This document shows positions 16,048 to 24,422 of a stretch of DNA of 64,000 nucleotides, in pieces (position 1 is the first letter of the stretch; each line of letters starts with the position of its first letter). Source of the stretch: Marinobacter lutaoensis (GTDB lineage Bacteria > Pseudomonadota > Gammaproteobacteria > Pseudomonadales > Oleiphilaceae); NCBI RefSeq assembly GCF_001981305.1, contig NZ_MSCW01000009.1, positions 62,001-126,000 of the forward strand, given 5' to 3'. Made by a program: the position numbers and the translations under genes. Below the pieces are notes generated by a model, which did not search any database, was not told the origin of the DNA, and worked only from the letters and a program-made list of their open reading frames with translations.

Positions 16048-16345
16048 CATCCTCCCCGCCCTAAAGGGCGGGGATTCCAACCGCCTCCGATGCGACGGCA
16101 GGTGGTACTCCCTCACGGTTTCCCACAAGTGACTGCAGGTTACTGCTTCATAGGTGGGTCTGACTGCACCCATCCTCCACAGGCCAGCACTCGGTGCCCC
16201 CGGGCGCGGATATTCTTCGCCGCATTTAGGGCGGCTGTGAATGGGCTTCACGTCGGACTGCTTCCAGCAGCTTGAGCCAGATGGTTTATTCGCTAAACCT
16301 GGTTCCAGACCCAACGGCAACATCCAGCCTGGCGGAACAGTTTAG
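16048..16345 (-). pseudogene. Internally deleted tnpB relic with IS605 end
   Basis: On the minus strand, about 16300-16345 encodes LFRQAGCCRWVWNQ, as at the start of TnpB at 1-362. After an internal deletion and stops, about 16148-16240 encodes ALNAAKNIRARGHRVLACGG followed by VQSDPPMKQ, the typical TnpB C terminus. The outer end is a GC hairpin CCCCGCCC-TAAA-GGGCGGGG (about 16056-16075) followed by ATTCCAA, as in IS605 ends. The nuclease core is gone and no tnpA is present. Confidence 0.8.
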
Positions 16346-16382
16346 TAGCACCCTAACCGGCAATAAAAGTTTGGAACGGATA

Positions 16383-16411
16383 TTGACACTTCATCCTACA
16401 CTACCTATAGT
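16383..16411 (+). promoter_or_regulatory. Strong sigma-70 promoter of the candidate sRNA
   Basis: Consensus -35 TTGACA (16383-16388), exactly 17 bp, then -10 TATAGT (16406-16411). It is the best promoter in this part of the window and is not followed by a reading frame. Confidence 0.8.
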
Positions 16412-16417
16412 GCCGTT

Positions 16418-16530
16418 GCGTTTCATGCGTTATATCTTGAGACGATCCAACCGTTTACGCAACTTCATTCACCGAAGGTTCCAAGACGGAAGGAACCTGT
16501 TGCCCAGGCCTGACGGCCTGGGTTTTTTTT
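16418..16530 (+). ncRNA. Candidate small RNA, about 113 nt
   Basis: A near-consensus promoter lies just upstream and a strong intrinsic terminator at the end, with no open frame or ribosome site between. The transcript can form GTTGCGT/ACGCAAC (16415-16421 with about 16456-16462), a GGTTCC/GGAACC hairpin (16477-16482 with 16492-16497) and the terminator stem. No known RNA family is recognised. It lies upstream of two unknown genes on the same strand but is separated from them by its terminator, so it may act in trans. Confidence 0.65.
16503..16530 (+). terminator. Intrinsic terminator of the candidate sRNA
   Basis: CCCAGGCC-TGAC-GGCCTGGG is followed by eight T. Confidence 0.92.
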
Positions 16531-16556
16531 GCCTGCCAAACAAGCCTGCCAAACAA
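16531..16556. repeat. Two tandem copies of GCCTGCCAAACAA
   Basis: A 13-bp direct repeat directly after the terminator. The rest of the region to 16812 has no gene; it holds the small inverted repeat CGATG-ATG-CATCG at about 16774-16786, shortly before the next gene. Confidence 0.7.
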
Positions 16557-16812
16557 GCGCGAAGCGGAAGCGAGCGCGCCCCTGGCCGCACCGCAGGTGC
16601 CGGCCAGTTCGGAGCGGCAGCGTTGAAACCCTGCACACACCTCACCATTGACACCTCAACGCGCATCAGCCCCCACACTCAACGCCACTCGCGCAGCGAG
16701 TCGCAAAAGCGACAAAAACGGATCGAAAGAAGACAAAGCCAACGACGTAAAATAGGTTTAGTGTACCCTGTGCGATGATGCATCGTAGCCGTAAACATAT
16801 CGGACAGCACCA

Positions 16813-17544
16813 ATGAAAGATCTACACCGTAGGCTGAAACAACCCATCATGAGGGAAACCGTCAACATCGTCATGCAAAACGACAGTCTCCTGTTTGTGT
16901 CCCGCCGAAAAGAAGCCATTGCCGGTTACGCCGGCACGGCTGGGACATCGGTATTCTGGGATCACAACGCTATGGTTGCAGCCCAGCTGCTGGAAGGGCG
17001 TTCGCCCGTAGACATTATCGACCACAAAGATGATACGTGGGCGGTAATCAGCAAAGCGCTCTTGCGCCTATACCAGAACATTCGCTGCTACGAAGACGAA
17101 GAGATCAGCGATCCGGTATTTGATCGGATCGAACCTGACTTGCCGAGACCGCTGGCCAGGGCTCGATTAGAGATTCTTGAAAAGCATGGTCGAATCTGTG
17201 ACATCCCGGCCGTCATTGAGCTATCTGAAATCTGTCTTGCCCCCTTGCAGAACCGGCCGGTGAATCGTGAGCTTTTCCGTAAGGAGTGCCGAAATAGCAG
17301 TTGGTTGGCCCGAGTTGAAGAATATGAGCCGGAAGCCATACGGCGAGCACTGGAAACGACTATTTGTCGGTCGCAAAAGCACAGCAACGATTCCCTCTTC
17401 CGGTCCAGCATGGCTGCGCTCGAAGTCGCTGAGTTGAAGTACGCATTGGATCATCGATCCAGCGCTATTCCCACTTTGGACGCCTTTGACACGCCAGCCA
17501 CACACGAAGAGGTAGGCCAAGTGGCATCTTGTGTTGCCCGTTGA
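16813..17544 (+). CDS. Hypothetical protein, 243 aa
   Basis: The soluble, mostly helical protein starts at ATG 16813 (MKDLHRRLKQPIM). I see no known motif. It is followed after 30 bp by the 731-residue gene, so the two form an operon downstream of the candidate sRNA. Confidence 0.65.
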   Translation: MKDLHRRLKQPIMRETVNIVMQNDSLLFVSRRKEAIAGYAGTAGTSVFWDHNAMVAAQLLEGRSPVDIIDHKDDTWAVISKALLRLYQNIRCYEDEEISDPVFDRIEPDLPRPLARARLEILEKHGRICDIPAVIELSEICLAPLQNRPVNRELFRKECRNSSWLARVEEYEPEAIRRALETTICRSQKHSNDSLFRSSMAALEVAELKYALDHRSSAIPTLDAFDTPATHEEVGQVASCVAR

Positions 17545-17574
17545 ACCACTTTTCAGCCAAGGAGAGATTAAACG

Positions 17575-19770
17575 ATGCCCGCCAATATCAAAGACTTTGT
17601 GCACCTTCGCATTCAAACACAGTTGCTCCCGGAGCAACCAAGCTGGAGTGAAATAGGAGCCGTCGCCACAAAGTGGAGAGATTTTCTGGCAACCATCGCC
17701 CTGCCTCACGACAACCCGGTATCGGTGATTCGGAACCCTTTTCAGGACCGGAACCCTCTTGCGTCTGGGCATTCTCCCACGTTGCGACAACTCCGGTATC
17801 GTCACTATACCCAGATGACAGAGATTGCCGGCCTGGCAATGGCGGCATCGCGGGGCCAGCGAAATTTAGACGCTCGCATGCGGACAAAGACATTTGATCG
17901 ACTTCTGGGCATGATCGATGACATTGGGCGCATGGCAGAGCATGACGTTGACCCGGTGAGCTATACTCGACTCCGAGAGTCTGGTTACGGACGAAACAAG
18001 TTTGATGATATTCGGCGCCTCAACAGCGCTGGAAAGGTATCTCTGGATGAATACAAACGCCAGGTCCGACGGGTATACCAACATCTGATTCCAGAATATC
18101 TGCTTCACTGCTTCCCATCGGTAACCCGAAAAGAGGATGTTCCAGAGATCAACCTACGGACAGCCCTGATGATTGCCTCAGATTTGCATGAAAGCATTGC
18201 CGACACAAAGCCTCATGAAGCTGGCGAGATTTTGTCAAAGATCTTCCAGAACGCCGAGCAGAACAACTGTTTTAAGTTGCCGGAGGAGCCAGGCATCCGT
18301 AAGCCGTCATATTGGGCAGATGTGATTCGCAATCGCTTTTCTGATACTGATCGGGCACCCAACTACGATCACCTTCTCCCGTTTATTGTGCAAGATCGTA
18401 TTACCTCTTCTGAAATCGTGATGACCCTGATGGAACAGGGCGCCTGGAAAATGGCTCCCGAAGAAGTGGAACTCTATCATCTCAACGGAAATGCGAATGA
18501 TATCCAGGAAATTATATCGTTCAGTGAAGGCACTCAAAACCGTGTGCTGGTTATGGAGGATCAGTTAAACGGAGACCCATTGTTGGTTCAAAATGCCGGC
18601 CACGGTCTTCAAAACACGATCCGAGTCGTGAAGCCTGGGTTCCAAGAAATGGTGACCACCATTTTCTATTCTGATACCGACTCCCTGGACAGATCGACAC
18701 GGACAAAATGCCTTGAATCTTCGGTCTTTAGTGCGGTAGCGCAGACAACAAGAATGACAGAGAGTGGTGCTGACGTTGCAACCCTGCAGAGCCTCGAAGA
18801 AGAATGGCTCGCCATGTTCAAGAACAATTTTCTCGTGACAGACAGCGCCATTAAACGTTTTCAGAAACGGGTCGCTCAAGCTGCGGAGCATCTGATTGCA
18901 CCGGCTCTGCATAGTTTTGCGATCGACAGGGAAAGTCAGCAAGAGAAACTGCATCAGTGGTTGTTCTTGGCGCAGCGATGTGGCCTGACATTGCAGCCCG
19001 ATGTGTACGTCTCATTTGGCCTTCCTCGAAAGTTTGGCACAGTGCACGGTAGTGCCTCCCCGAAAGCGGAAATCGTGCTGGAAGACCATGAGACTGCGCG
19101 GGTATACAAACTGGATAGCGAGGGGGCCCGTAAAGACAGTGTGCTGGTAACGGCAAACGGTAACCTGACTCAGAAAGCCTTGGAAGCGGCGTTGAAAATG
19201 GGGGCCACGACGGTTGGGGAAAGGCATCCGTCTGGCTTTGGTATGAAAATCGCTAAACTGAGCGAAAACGGTCAGTTTGTTGATATTGGTCACTGGCTCG
19301 CACCGGATGAGCGCACCAAGCTTCTCGAACTGCCTTTGGCGGATGTAGAAAAAGCACTTGCTCCTGACAAAGCCGATAAACGGACTTCTGCCGAAATTAT
19401 ACAGCTTCAGGAGGCCCTGTTGGCGATGGTGTACCAGCCAAACACCCAAGACCCGTTGGATTCGCGCAACGATTTGATGATCGAAGCAGGCTATCAATGG
19501 AATACGCAGGGGCAGTTGCCGATCCAAGCCAAAGACGGTCACACCGTGCTTGTCGATGTCTCTCGCGAAGTGCTGGAAACACAGCCTTTGAAGGAAATTC
19601 GTCGGCACTTGTGCGCGCAGATCATTCTGTCTGACCTCAACTATTACGATAAAGCGAACTGCGTACAGAGAATCCGGTCTTCGGCTCTGGAAGATGCGTA
19701 CCAGGATTATCTGACTGTACTTGATGACGTTTCGTTGGTGGCTGAAACACCGCGTCTGGCGGTCAGTTAA
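17575..19770 (+). CDS. Large hypothetical protein, 731 aa
   Basis: It starts at ATG 17575 with an excellent AAGGAGAG site. No signal peptide, membrane helix or familiar catalytic motif is visible. The N-terminal half is helical and rich in charged residues. Around residues 480-600 there is a beta-rich part (YVSFGLPRKFGTVHGSASPK...ARVYKLDSEG). Together with the 243-residue gene upstream it is a two-gene unit of unknown role. Confidence 0.72.
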   Translation: MPANIKDFVHLRIQTQLLPEQPSWSEIGAVATKWRDFLATIALPHDNPVSVIRNPFQDRNPLASGHSPTLRQLRYRHYTQMTEIAGLAMAASRGQRNLDARMRTKTFDRLLGMIDDIGRMAEHDVDPVSYTRLRESGYGRNKFDDIRRLNSAGKVSLDEYKRQVRRVYQHLIPEYLLHCFPSVTRKEDVPEINLRTALMIASDLHESIADTKPHEAGEILSKIFQNAEQNNCFKLPEEPGIRKPSYWADVIRNRFSDTDRAPNYDHLLPFIVQDRITSSEIVMTLMEQGAWKMAPEEVELYHLNGNANDIQEIISFSEGTQNRVLVMEDQLNGDPLLVQNAGHGLQNTIRVVKPGFQEMVTTIFYSDTDSLDRSTRTKCLESSVFSAVAQTTRMTESGADVATLQSLEEEWLAMFKNNFLVTDSAIKRFQKRVAQAAEHLIAPALHSFAIDRESQQEKLHQWLFLAQRCGLTLQPDVYVSFGLPRKFGTVHGSASPKAEIVLEDHETARVYKLDSEGARKDSVLVTANGNLTQKALEAALKMGATTVGERHPSGFGMKIAKLSENGQFVDIGHWLAPDERTKLLELPLADVEKALAPDKADKRTSAEIIQLQEALLAMVYQPNTQDPLDSRNDLMIEAGYQWNTQGQLPIQAKDGHTVLVDVSREVLETQPLKEIRRHLCAQIILSDLNYYDKANCVQRIRSSALEDAYQDYLTVLDDVSLVAETPRLAVS

Positions 19771-19849
19771 CGTATCGAAGCAATCCCACCTTTGATATTG
19801 CTGAACCCTTAAAATAGTGCTTCCCAGAGGATTATTTGCAGGGTTCAGC

Positions 19850-20341
19850 ATGTCCGATTCCGCTTCATTTCAATCTGATGTAGGCGTCATTTACTGCCGT
19901 TCTGACTTTAAGTTAGAAGATGTAACCGATCGTCTGGTCGAGGCGACGAAATTGCTTTACCAGGGAGAGCGTCGGATGAATGAGCGAGTTCCAGCGCATG
20001 GTTGTAGCATCGCCATCTGCCTGACCTCCGATGAGTCCCTATCCTGGAGAAGTTGCAGAGCCATCAATTATTCGCGTGGTGGGATGAAGCTCGAAACAGA
20101 CATGGATCTGAAAGAGGGTGATCTGATTTGGGTAAGAATCACGCCGGATTGGAAGGCCACGGCCATGGAGCCGTTCAGGATTGGTGCGGAGGTTCGTCAC
20201 ACCACCCCATCTGGTGATGCCATCAGTCTTGGCGTGCAATTCCGGCTTGAAATGACTCAAACCATGAAACGCAGCCAAATAGAAACGAACCTGGATCGCC
20301 TGGACTCCTTTTTCCGAGCCCTGGGATTGATCGAAACCTGA
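19850..20341 (+). CDS. PilZ domain protein (c-di-GMP receptor)
   Basis: The 163-residue protein has a PilZ domain around residues 40-140. It carries the RxxxR motif (RMNER) and the NxSxxG motif (NYSRGG), the two c-di-GMP binding signatures. The N-terminal segment is unassigned and the C terminus is helical (QIETNLDRLDSFFRALG). The ATG at 19850 (MSDSASF) is preferred to the earlier frame start. It probably changes conformation on c-di-GMP binding; a target on the plasmid is unknown. Confidence 0.85.
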   Translation: MSDSASFQSDVGVIYCRSDFKLEDVTDRLVEATKLLYQGERRMNERVPAHGCSIAICLTSDESLSWRSCRAINYSRGGMKLETDMDLKEGDLIWVRITPDWKATAMEPFRIGAEVRHTTPSGDAISLGVQFRLEMTQTMKRSQIETNLDRLDSFFRALGLIET

Positions 20342-20607
20342 AAGTCAGACAGACCAACCTCTTCCGGTGCTACCTGGCGACCTCCGAGTCGTTAGCAGCG
20401 AGATTCTTTGCCCAAACCTGCGTGTTTGCCCTCTCTTCCTCATATCTTACGACGCCGTGGCCCGGCAAAGCCAATGGCTGGTATCGTGACTTCCACAGCT
20501 GGCCGCCCCTGTGTATGTGCGCCTCTAGGCCGATTGGTTTCACTCTACGATATACTGTGCGATGCAATAGAGTGCGTTGACCACAGAAGCAATGGAAGAG
20601 GCCTGCA
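20342..20607. other. Gene-free stretch before the lipoprotein gene
   Basis: There are no supported genes. A motif ATACTGTGCGATG at about 20550 resembles ones before the genes at 16813 and 46094. Confidence 0.4.
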
Positions 20608-22992
20608 ATGATCACAGAACTAACGCACAAGCGTTTTGCCGCGGCTCCCTTACTCCTTGTTGGCGTCATGGTGTTGACAGGGTGCAAATGGGACAACTCT
20701 GAAGACTATCAAATTCGCAGCGAACAGACAGGAACCGAAGACAGTATCGAAACCGGTGATGAGACCTCCAATGATGGTAGTGGAACCCCGATCGACAATA
20801 CTGATCCGGTTGTATCCGGTGTCGCGGCCACATCTGAACCGCTCGAAAATGCAAATGTCTGTCTGGACATAAATGACAACGCCCAGTGCGATGAAGGTGA
20901 ACCTTCGACCACAACGGACAGCCGTGGTGAGTGGATTATCCGGTTGCCTGATGGGCGCCTGACGACAAGCACCCGGGTTATCGTTACTACCACTGATGAA
21001 ACGCGGCTGGCGGATTCAGGAGAAATTGCAACCTGGAACTTTCCTCTATTCGGTTGGGCTATACCCAATGGCACCGATACGGTCAGCGGCGTTTTTGTTT
21101 CTCCGATCTCAACCCTGGTAGAGAACGAAATCAACCGCCTCCCCTCCGGGGACCGGGATGAAGCTATTCGCAATGTTGCAAGCAAGCTCGGCACAACCGT
21201 TAATATCTTGGAGAACTACCTGAACCCACCTGCAGGGTTAACACCGACCGAACAGGATGAGTATCAACGGCTGGAACGTATTGCCGAGGTGGTCAACGAA
21301 CTTGCCATAGAGATCGACCGAAATATACCTGATGAGGATCGGGCCAGTCTGACCCCGGATGAGCTGGGTAACCTCATTTTTGATCAAATAAATGATGGTC
21401 TCGAACAAGTTGTCGAAGACGTTAACCGCTCGCTGATCGAAACCCCCGATAACCGTGATTTCGACGGCGAGACTGTCATCCAGCAAACGGTGTACGACGA
21501 ACTCAAGGCCGCTCCTGAAATATCGGCTCCTTCACCTACTCTGACGGAACTGGAGACACGGATTGCGAACGCTCAGAACAACTCACCATTCTTCGAAAAA
21601 AGTGGGTTCGAAACCTACCCAGTCAATGGCGCACAAACCATCGATCTTCATTTTTTCCGAAACCCCCTGATTTCGACGCTCAATGCACGTCGGGCACAGC
21701 TGCATGACCTTGAAGTAGAGCTGGCGAATCTGCAGAACACCCCTGAACCGCCAGCCCCGTCGATGCGGGACACAAACCAGATCTACTACGAAGCACGACG
21801 GCGCATTGCCGTCGACACGGAGCTCGATGCCGCCATCGTAGACATTCAAATTGCAGTACCCAGAAATAACGATTTCCGCAGTGATGCAACGAGCTTCCAG
21901 ATCATCAGTGAGACCATCTGCACCGACGGTGATTTTCAGTGCGATGAGTTGATGAGCAAGCCTGGGCGCGTGCGTGCTTTGGTTTGGTCAGGCTTCTCCT
22001 TCCGGGAACAAACCATCCAAACGGGTCACGCTGGGCAGCAGCGGTATTTACCTCTGTTCGAGCTGGGGGACATCGTTGCAAATTCGCAAAGCACTCAATT
22101 TTCGTCTGAGATGAACTTTCGCGAATTCAGCCTTGATGGTTTGGATGCCCGTGATGTGATCGAGGAGCTTGTCGGCGGTGAGTCGGTACCGGGCACGAAC
22201 AGCTTTACCTTTGGCTCGGAGGCCAAGGCCTATACGTTCTCTGAAGCTCTTGTTGCCGAAATCGTGCTGAGCACCTGGCCGGCTGGCGGTACTGGCAACC
22301 TGTGCGATGCTCCAGGTCTTCCAGATGCGTCTGTTACCGGGTCCTGTAACTTGGTTTACGGCCGGATTGGAACCACGACCGGTCAACCCGCCCAAACATT
22401 TGCAGACGCCCTGTATCCTGTCGCCCAACAAAACAGCGATTACACGAGCTTACTGGAGAATGGAAAACCGGTTGATGCCCTGGCCATCAGTGGCCCCACA
22501 GATGATGTTTTTGTCGCCCGGCTTTTTGGCTCAGCGAGCAACGATGACGGGATCATTAAGCTGTACCGACAAAGCGAGCTAGGTGACTGGGAAACATTGC
22601 AGCTCACCGGTCGCTGGGAGCGTTCGCAGGAAGCGTCGTTCGAACGGATCGACCTGCATCTGCCGGCGGGCTTCCATTACTCCGATGCCAAGCTGGGCTT
22701 TGAGCTGGGACACGCCTACTTGTTCGAACGAGACGGCTACCTGCGCCATGGCTGGGTTGTCCCGGAAACGGTAAACGTCGATAGCCTGTTCAACCGCAAG
22801 CAGGTGAGGTACGCCTTCAACCAGGAGGCCTTCAATCAGATTATCACTGAGCTCAATCGCCTTGGTTTGTTGACCGAACATCCCTACTACACCCGCCAGC
22901 TTATTGAAGACGTAGAAGCAGCCATTCAGCAAACACAGGAACAAATCGACAACATCAATTCACCTGGCGGCAGTGGCGGTCAGACGGAATAA
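20608..22992 (+). CDS. Large lipoprotein, 794 aa
   Basis: It starts at ATG 20608 behind GGAAGAGG. A lipoprotein signal (LLLVGVMVLTGCKW; lipobox LTGC) is followed by an acidic, Thr/Asp-rich linker and a beta-sandwich-like part (VVSGVAATSEPLENANVCLDINDN) of the kind seen in Ca-binding or dockerin-adjacent lipoproteins. It ends in a coiled C-terminal helix and a Gly/Ser tail. It is predicted to be anchored in the outer membrane; the role is unknown. A terminator-like hairpin follows at 23120. Confidence 0.75.
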   Translation: MITELTHKRFAAAPLLLVGVMVLTGCKWDNSEDYQIRSEQTGTEDSIETGDETSNDGSGTPIDNTDPVVSGVAATSEPLENANVCLDINDNAQCDEGEPSTTTDSRGEWIIRLPDGRLTTSTRVIVTTTDETRLADSGEIATWNFPLFGWAIPNGTDTVSGVFVSPISTLVENEINRLPSGDRDEAIRNVASKLGTTVNILENYLNPPAGLTPTEQDEYQRLERIAEVVNELAIEIDRNIPDEDRASLTPDELGNLIFDQINDGLEQVVEDVNRSLIETPDNRDFDGETVIQQTVYDELKAAPEISAPSPTLTELETRIANAQNNSPFFEKSGFETYPVNGAQTIDLHFFRNPLISTLNARRAQLHDLEVELANLQNTPEPPAPSMRDTNQIYYEARRRIAVDTELDAAIVDIQIAVPRNNDFRSDATSFQIISETICTDGDFQCDELMSKPGRVRALVWSGFSFREQTIQTGHAGQQRYLPLFELGDIVANSQSTQFSSEMNFREFSLDGLDARDVIEELVGGESVPGTNSFTFGSEAKAYTFSEALVAEIVLSTWPAGGTGNLCDAPGLPDASVTGSCNLVYGRIGTTTGQPAQTFADALYPVAQQNSDYTSLLENGKPVDALAISGPTDDVFVARLFGSASNDDGIIKLYRQSELGDWETLQLTGRWERSQEASFERIDLHLPAGFHYSDAKLGFELGHAYLFERDGYLRHGWVVPETVNVDSLFNRKQVRYAFNQEAFNQIITELNRLGLLTEHPYYTRQLIEDVEAAIQQTQEQIDNINSPGGSGGQTE

Positions 22993-23119
22993 CAGGGAGA
23001 ACCCATATGGTTGGCTGATTAAAGCCTACAAGAGCAACACCCGAACGGCATCGACCGGTAATCCATTGGCTGATGCTGCCAACGGCCTTCACTGAGGCTA
23101 CACAGACCTCAAAAAACTA

Positions 23120-23150
23120 GGCTCCGGGCCGTGAGGCTTCGGAGCCTTCT
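23120..23150 (+). terminator. Intrinsic terminator after the 794-aa lipoprotein gene
   Basis: GGCTCCG (23120-23126) pairs with CGGAGCC (23140-23146) and is followed by TTCTTAT. Confidence 0.7.
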
Positions 23151-23173
23151 TATATTCGGCAGACGCTAAATTG

Positions 23174-23190
23174 GTATGCTCAAGGCAGAC
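23174..23190 (+). promoter_or_regulatory. Imperfect GTATGC-type operator
   Basis: GTATGC TCAAG GCAGAC, one mismatch in the right arm, is followed by a -10-like GACTAT, the same register as at 5914. It covers the first possible start codon (23176) of the next frame, which argues for a downstream start. Confidence 0.55.
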
Positions 23191-23211
23191 TATCAACCTT
23201 TGAATAGCATC

Positions 23212-23763
23212 ATGAGCGAGTTGTCCTATCCTCCCGTCAAGCAGATTCGCGATTCCGGAAGCCAGGCCCCGGCCGTCGGCCTGAGAGTAGTAAAAGGCGC
23301 CCTGGTGCCGGCAACGGAAGAGGATTACCAGCAGCTGAAAACACTAGATCTATCCTTGAACCAGACGATCTTCGCCACTATCGACTTCGCTCAGAAGCCT
23401 GGCAGCCTGAAGCGAATACATCGGCTCGGCCAACTACTGGTTGAGCAGGTTCCTATGTTTGCTCATCTGGATGCCCATCAGGCCATCAAAGTCCTTCAAT
23501 CACTATCGGGTGCAGGATGTGATGTAATAAGCGTGCCTGCAGGCACTCTGGCGGCGCTGGCGGGTATGGAATGCCAAGGTGACCCGAACGCGCTAGTTAC
23601 GGTTTTTCAGCCCTGGTCGTTATCTCCGAGCAGCTTGACTGGCCCCCAGTTCGAGCGTCTGTTCAGCCAACTGTGCCGCTATGTTGCAACGGAGATCTGG
23701 CCAGACCTCGACCCTGGTGATATTGAACGGTGGACCGATCTTGTCCACCGGGATACGCCATAA
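23212..23763 (+). CDS. Hypothetical protein, 183 aa
   Basis: The ATG at 23212 (MSELSYPPVK) is preferred because the earlier ATG lies inside the operator. No good ribosome site is visible. The protein is soluble, with a helical core (GSLKRIHRLGQLLVEQVPMFAHLDAHQAIKVLQ) that resembles phage-type unknown proteins, but no named family is recognised. It is convergent with the paralogue gene at 23801; a copy of an IS605-like end lies between them. Confidence 0.65.
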   Translation: MSELSYPPVKQIRDSGSQAPAVGLRVVKGALVPATEEDYQQLKTLDLSLNQTIFATIDFAQKPGSLKRIHRLGQLLVEQVPMFAHLDAHQAIKVLQSLSGAGCDVISVPAGTLAALAGMECQGDPNALVTVFQPWSLSPSSLTGPQFERLFSQLCRYVATEIWPDLDPGDIERWTDLVHRDTP

Positions 23764-23767
23764 CGGC

Positions 23768-23806
23768 ACCTCGCCCTGAGCGGGCGAGGCTTCCAATTTC
23801 TCAGCC
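23768..23806. repeat. Solo IS605-like end (hairpin plus GAGGCTTCCAA)
   Basis: CTCGCCCTGAGCGGGCGAGGCTTCCAA-TTTCTCAG closely matches the tnpB-side end of the intact element at about 731-766. No transposase is present here. Confidence 0.65.
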
Positions 23807-24157
23807 TTTTTCCGGCTCCTCACCTGCCGCCTTGCTTGTGATCGATCGAAGCAACGGGCGCTTGCGGACCCCGAGCACCTTACCCTTAGTGTCAAACTGC
23901 AACGTGCTCACGTCATAGCCTTCCCTGTGAAGAAGATCGAGCAGGCCGATCGCCAAGACATCGCTGTTATTGGCACCACGCTTGTCTGGGTGGTCTTCGG
24001 GATACAGCTTTCGAAGCATCGAGCTTCGGATGATGCGCTTGGCCGATGTGCTGGATTCCCCCAGAGCAAACCAACGCGCGATTTCAAACTGAGGATACCA
24101 GTCCTGAAGCCGAAGCATGGACTCACAGTAGGTTTGATTCTTCGCGTTTTGATCCAA
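23801..24157 (-). CDS. Hypothetical protein, paralogue of the protein at 9740-10057
   Basis: Here a TTG start at 24157 is chosen because AAGGAGG precedes it by 6 bases and because it gives an N terminus that aligns with the paralogue. The ATG at 24205 lies inside an operator-like repeat. The 118 residues share FEIARWFALGES, KLYPEDHPDKRG and NSDVLAIGLLDLLHREGYD with the first copy, and differ in a longer basic C-terminal tail (GVRKRPLLRSITSK). The function is unknown. Confidence 0.72.
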   Translation of the reverse strand: MDQNAKNQTYCESMLRLQDWYPQFEIARWFALGESSTSAKRIIRSSMLRKLYPEDHPDKRGANNSDVLAIGLLDLLHREGYDVSTLQFDTKGKVLGVRKRPLLRSITSKAAGEEPEKG

Positions 24158-24196
24158 ATAGCCCTCCTTGAGATTCTCAATTCGACACCAGCAAGG

Positions 24197-24213
24197 GTAT
24201 GCCATTAGCGGAC
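24197..24213 (-). promoter_or_regulatory. Imperfect GTATGC-type operator of the second paralogue
   Basis: On the plus strand it is GTATGC CATTA GCGGAC (two mismatches in one arm). It lies 40 bp upstream of the TTG start, as in the first paralogue. Confidence 0.5.
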
Positions 24214-24422
24214 ATTAGCACAATGTTGATATGCTCCCCAGCCTGAAGGCTAGAGATGCCTACGGCGCTCAGGGGCAGCATTGAGCAGCCCCTGAGTCGC
24301 TTCGGTAGGTTCCTGCTGCTGGCGGAACTACCGCGCCACACACTCGAACTAGGCTTGCCTCTGGCGGACTCAACGCGCTTTAAGCCTGGAAGCGGTGTCC
24401 TGCCTCTGGGCTCGTAGCTAAA
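24214..24422. other. Hairpin-rich gene-free stretch
   Basis: It contains CTCAGGGGC/GCCCCTGAG (about 24268-24294) and a second inverted repeat CGGTAG/CTACCG (about 24304-24331). At the start, CCCAGCCTGAAGGCTAG resembles an IS605-type subterminal hairpin. This is probably transposon debris. Confidence 0.45.
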
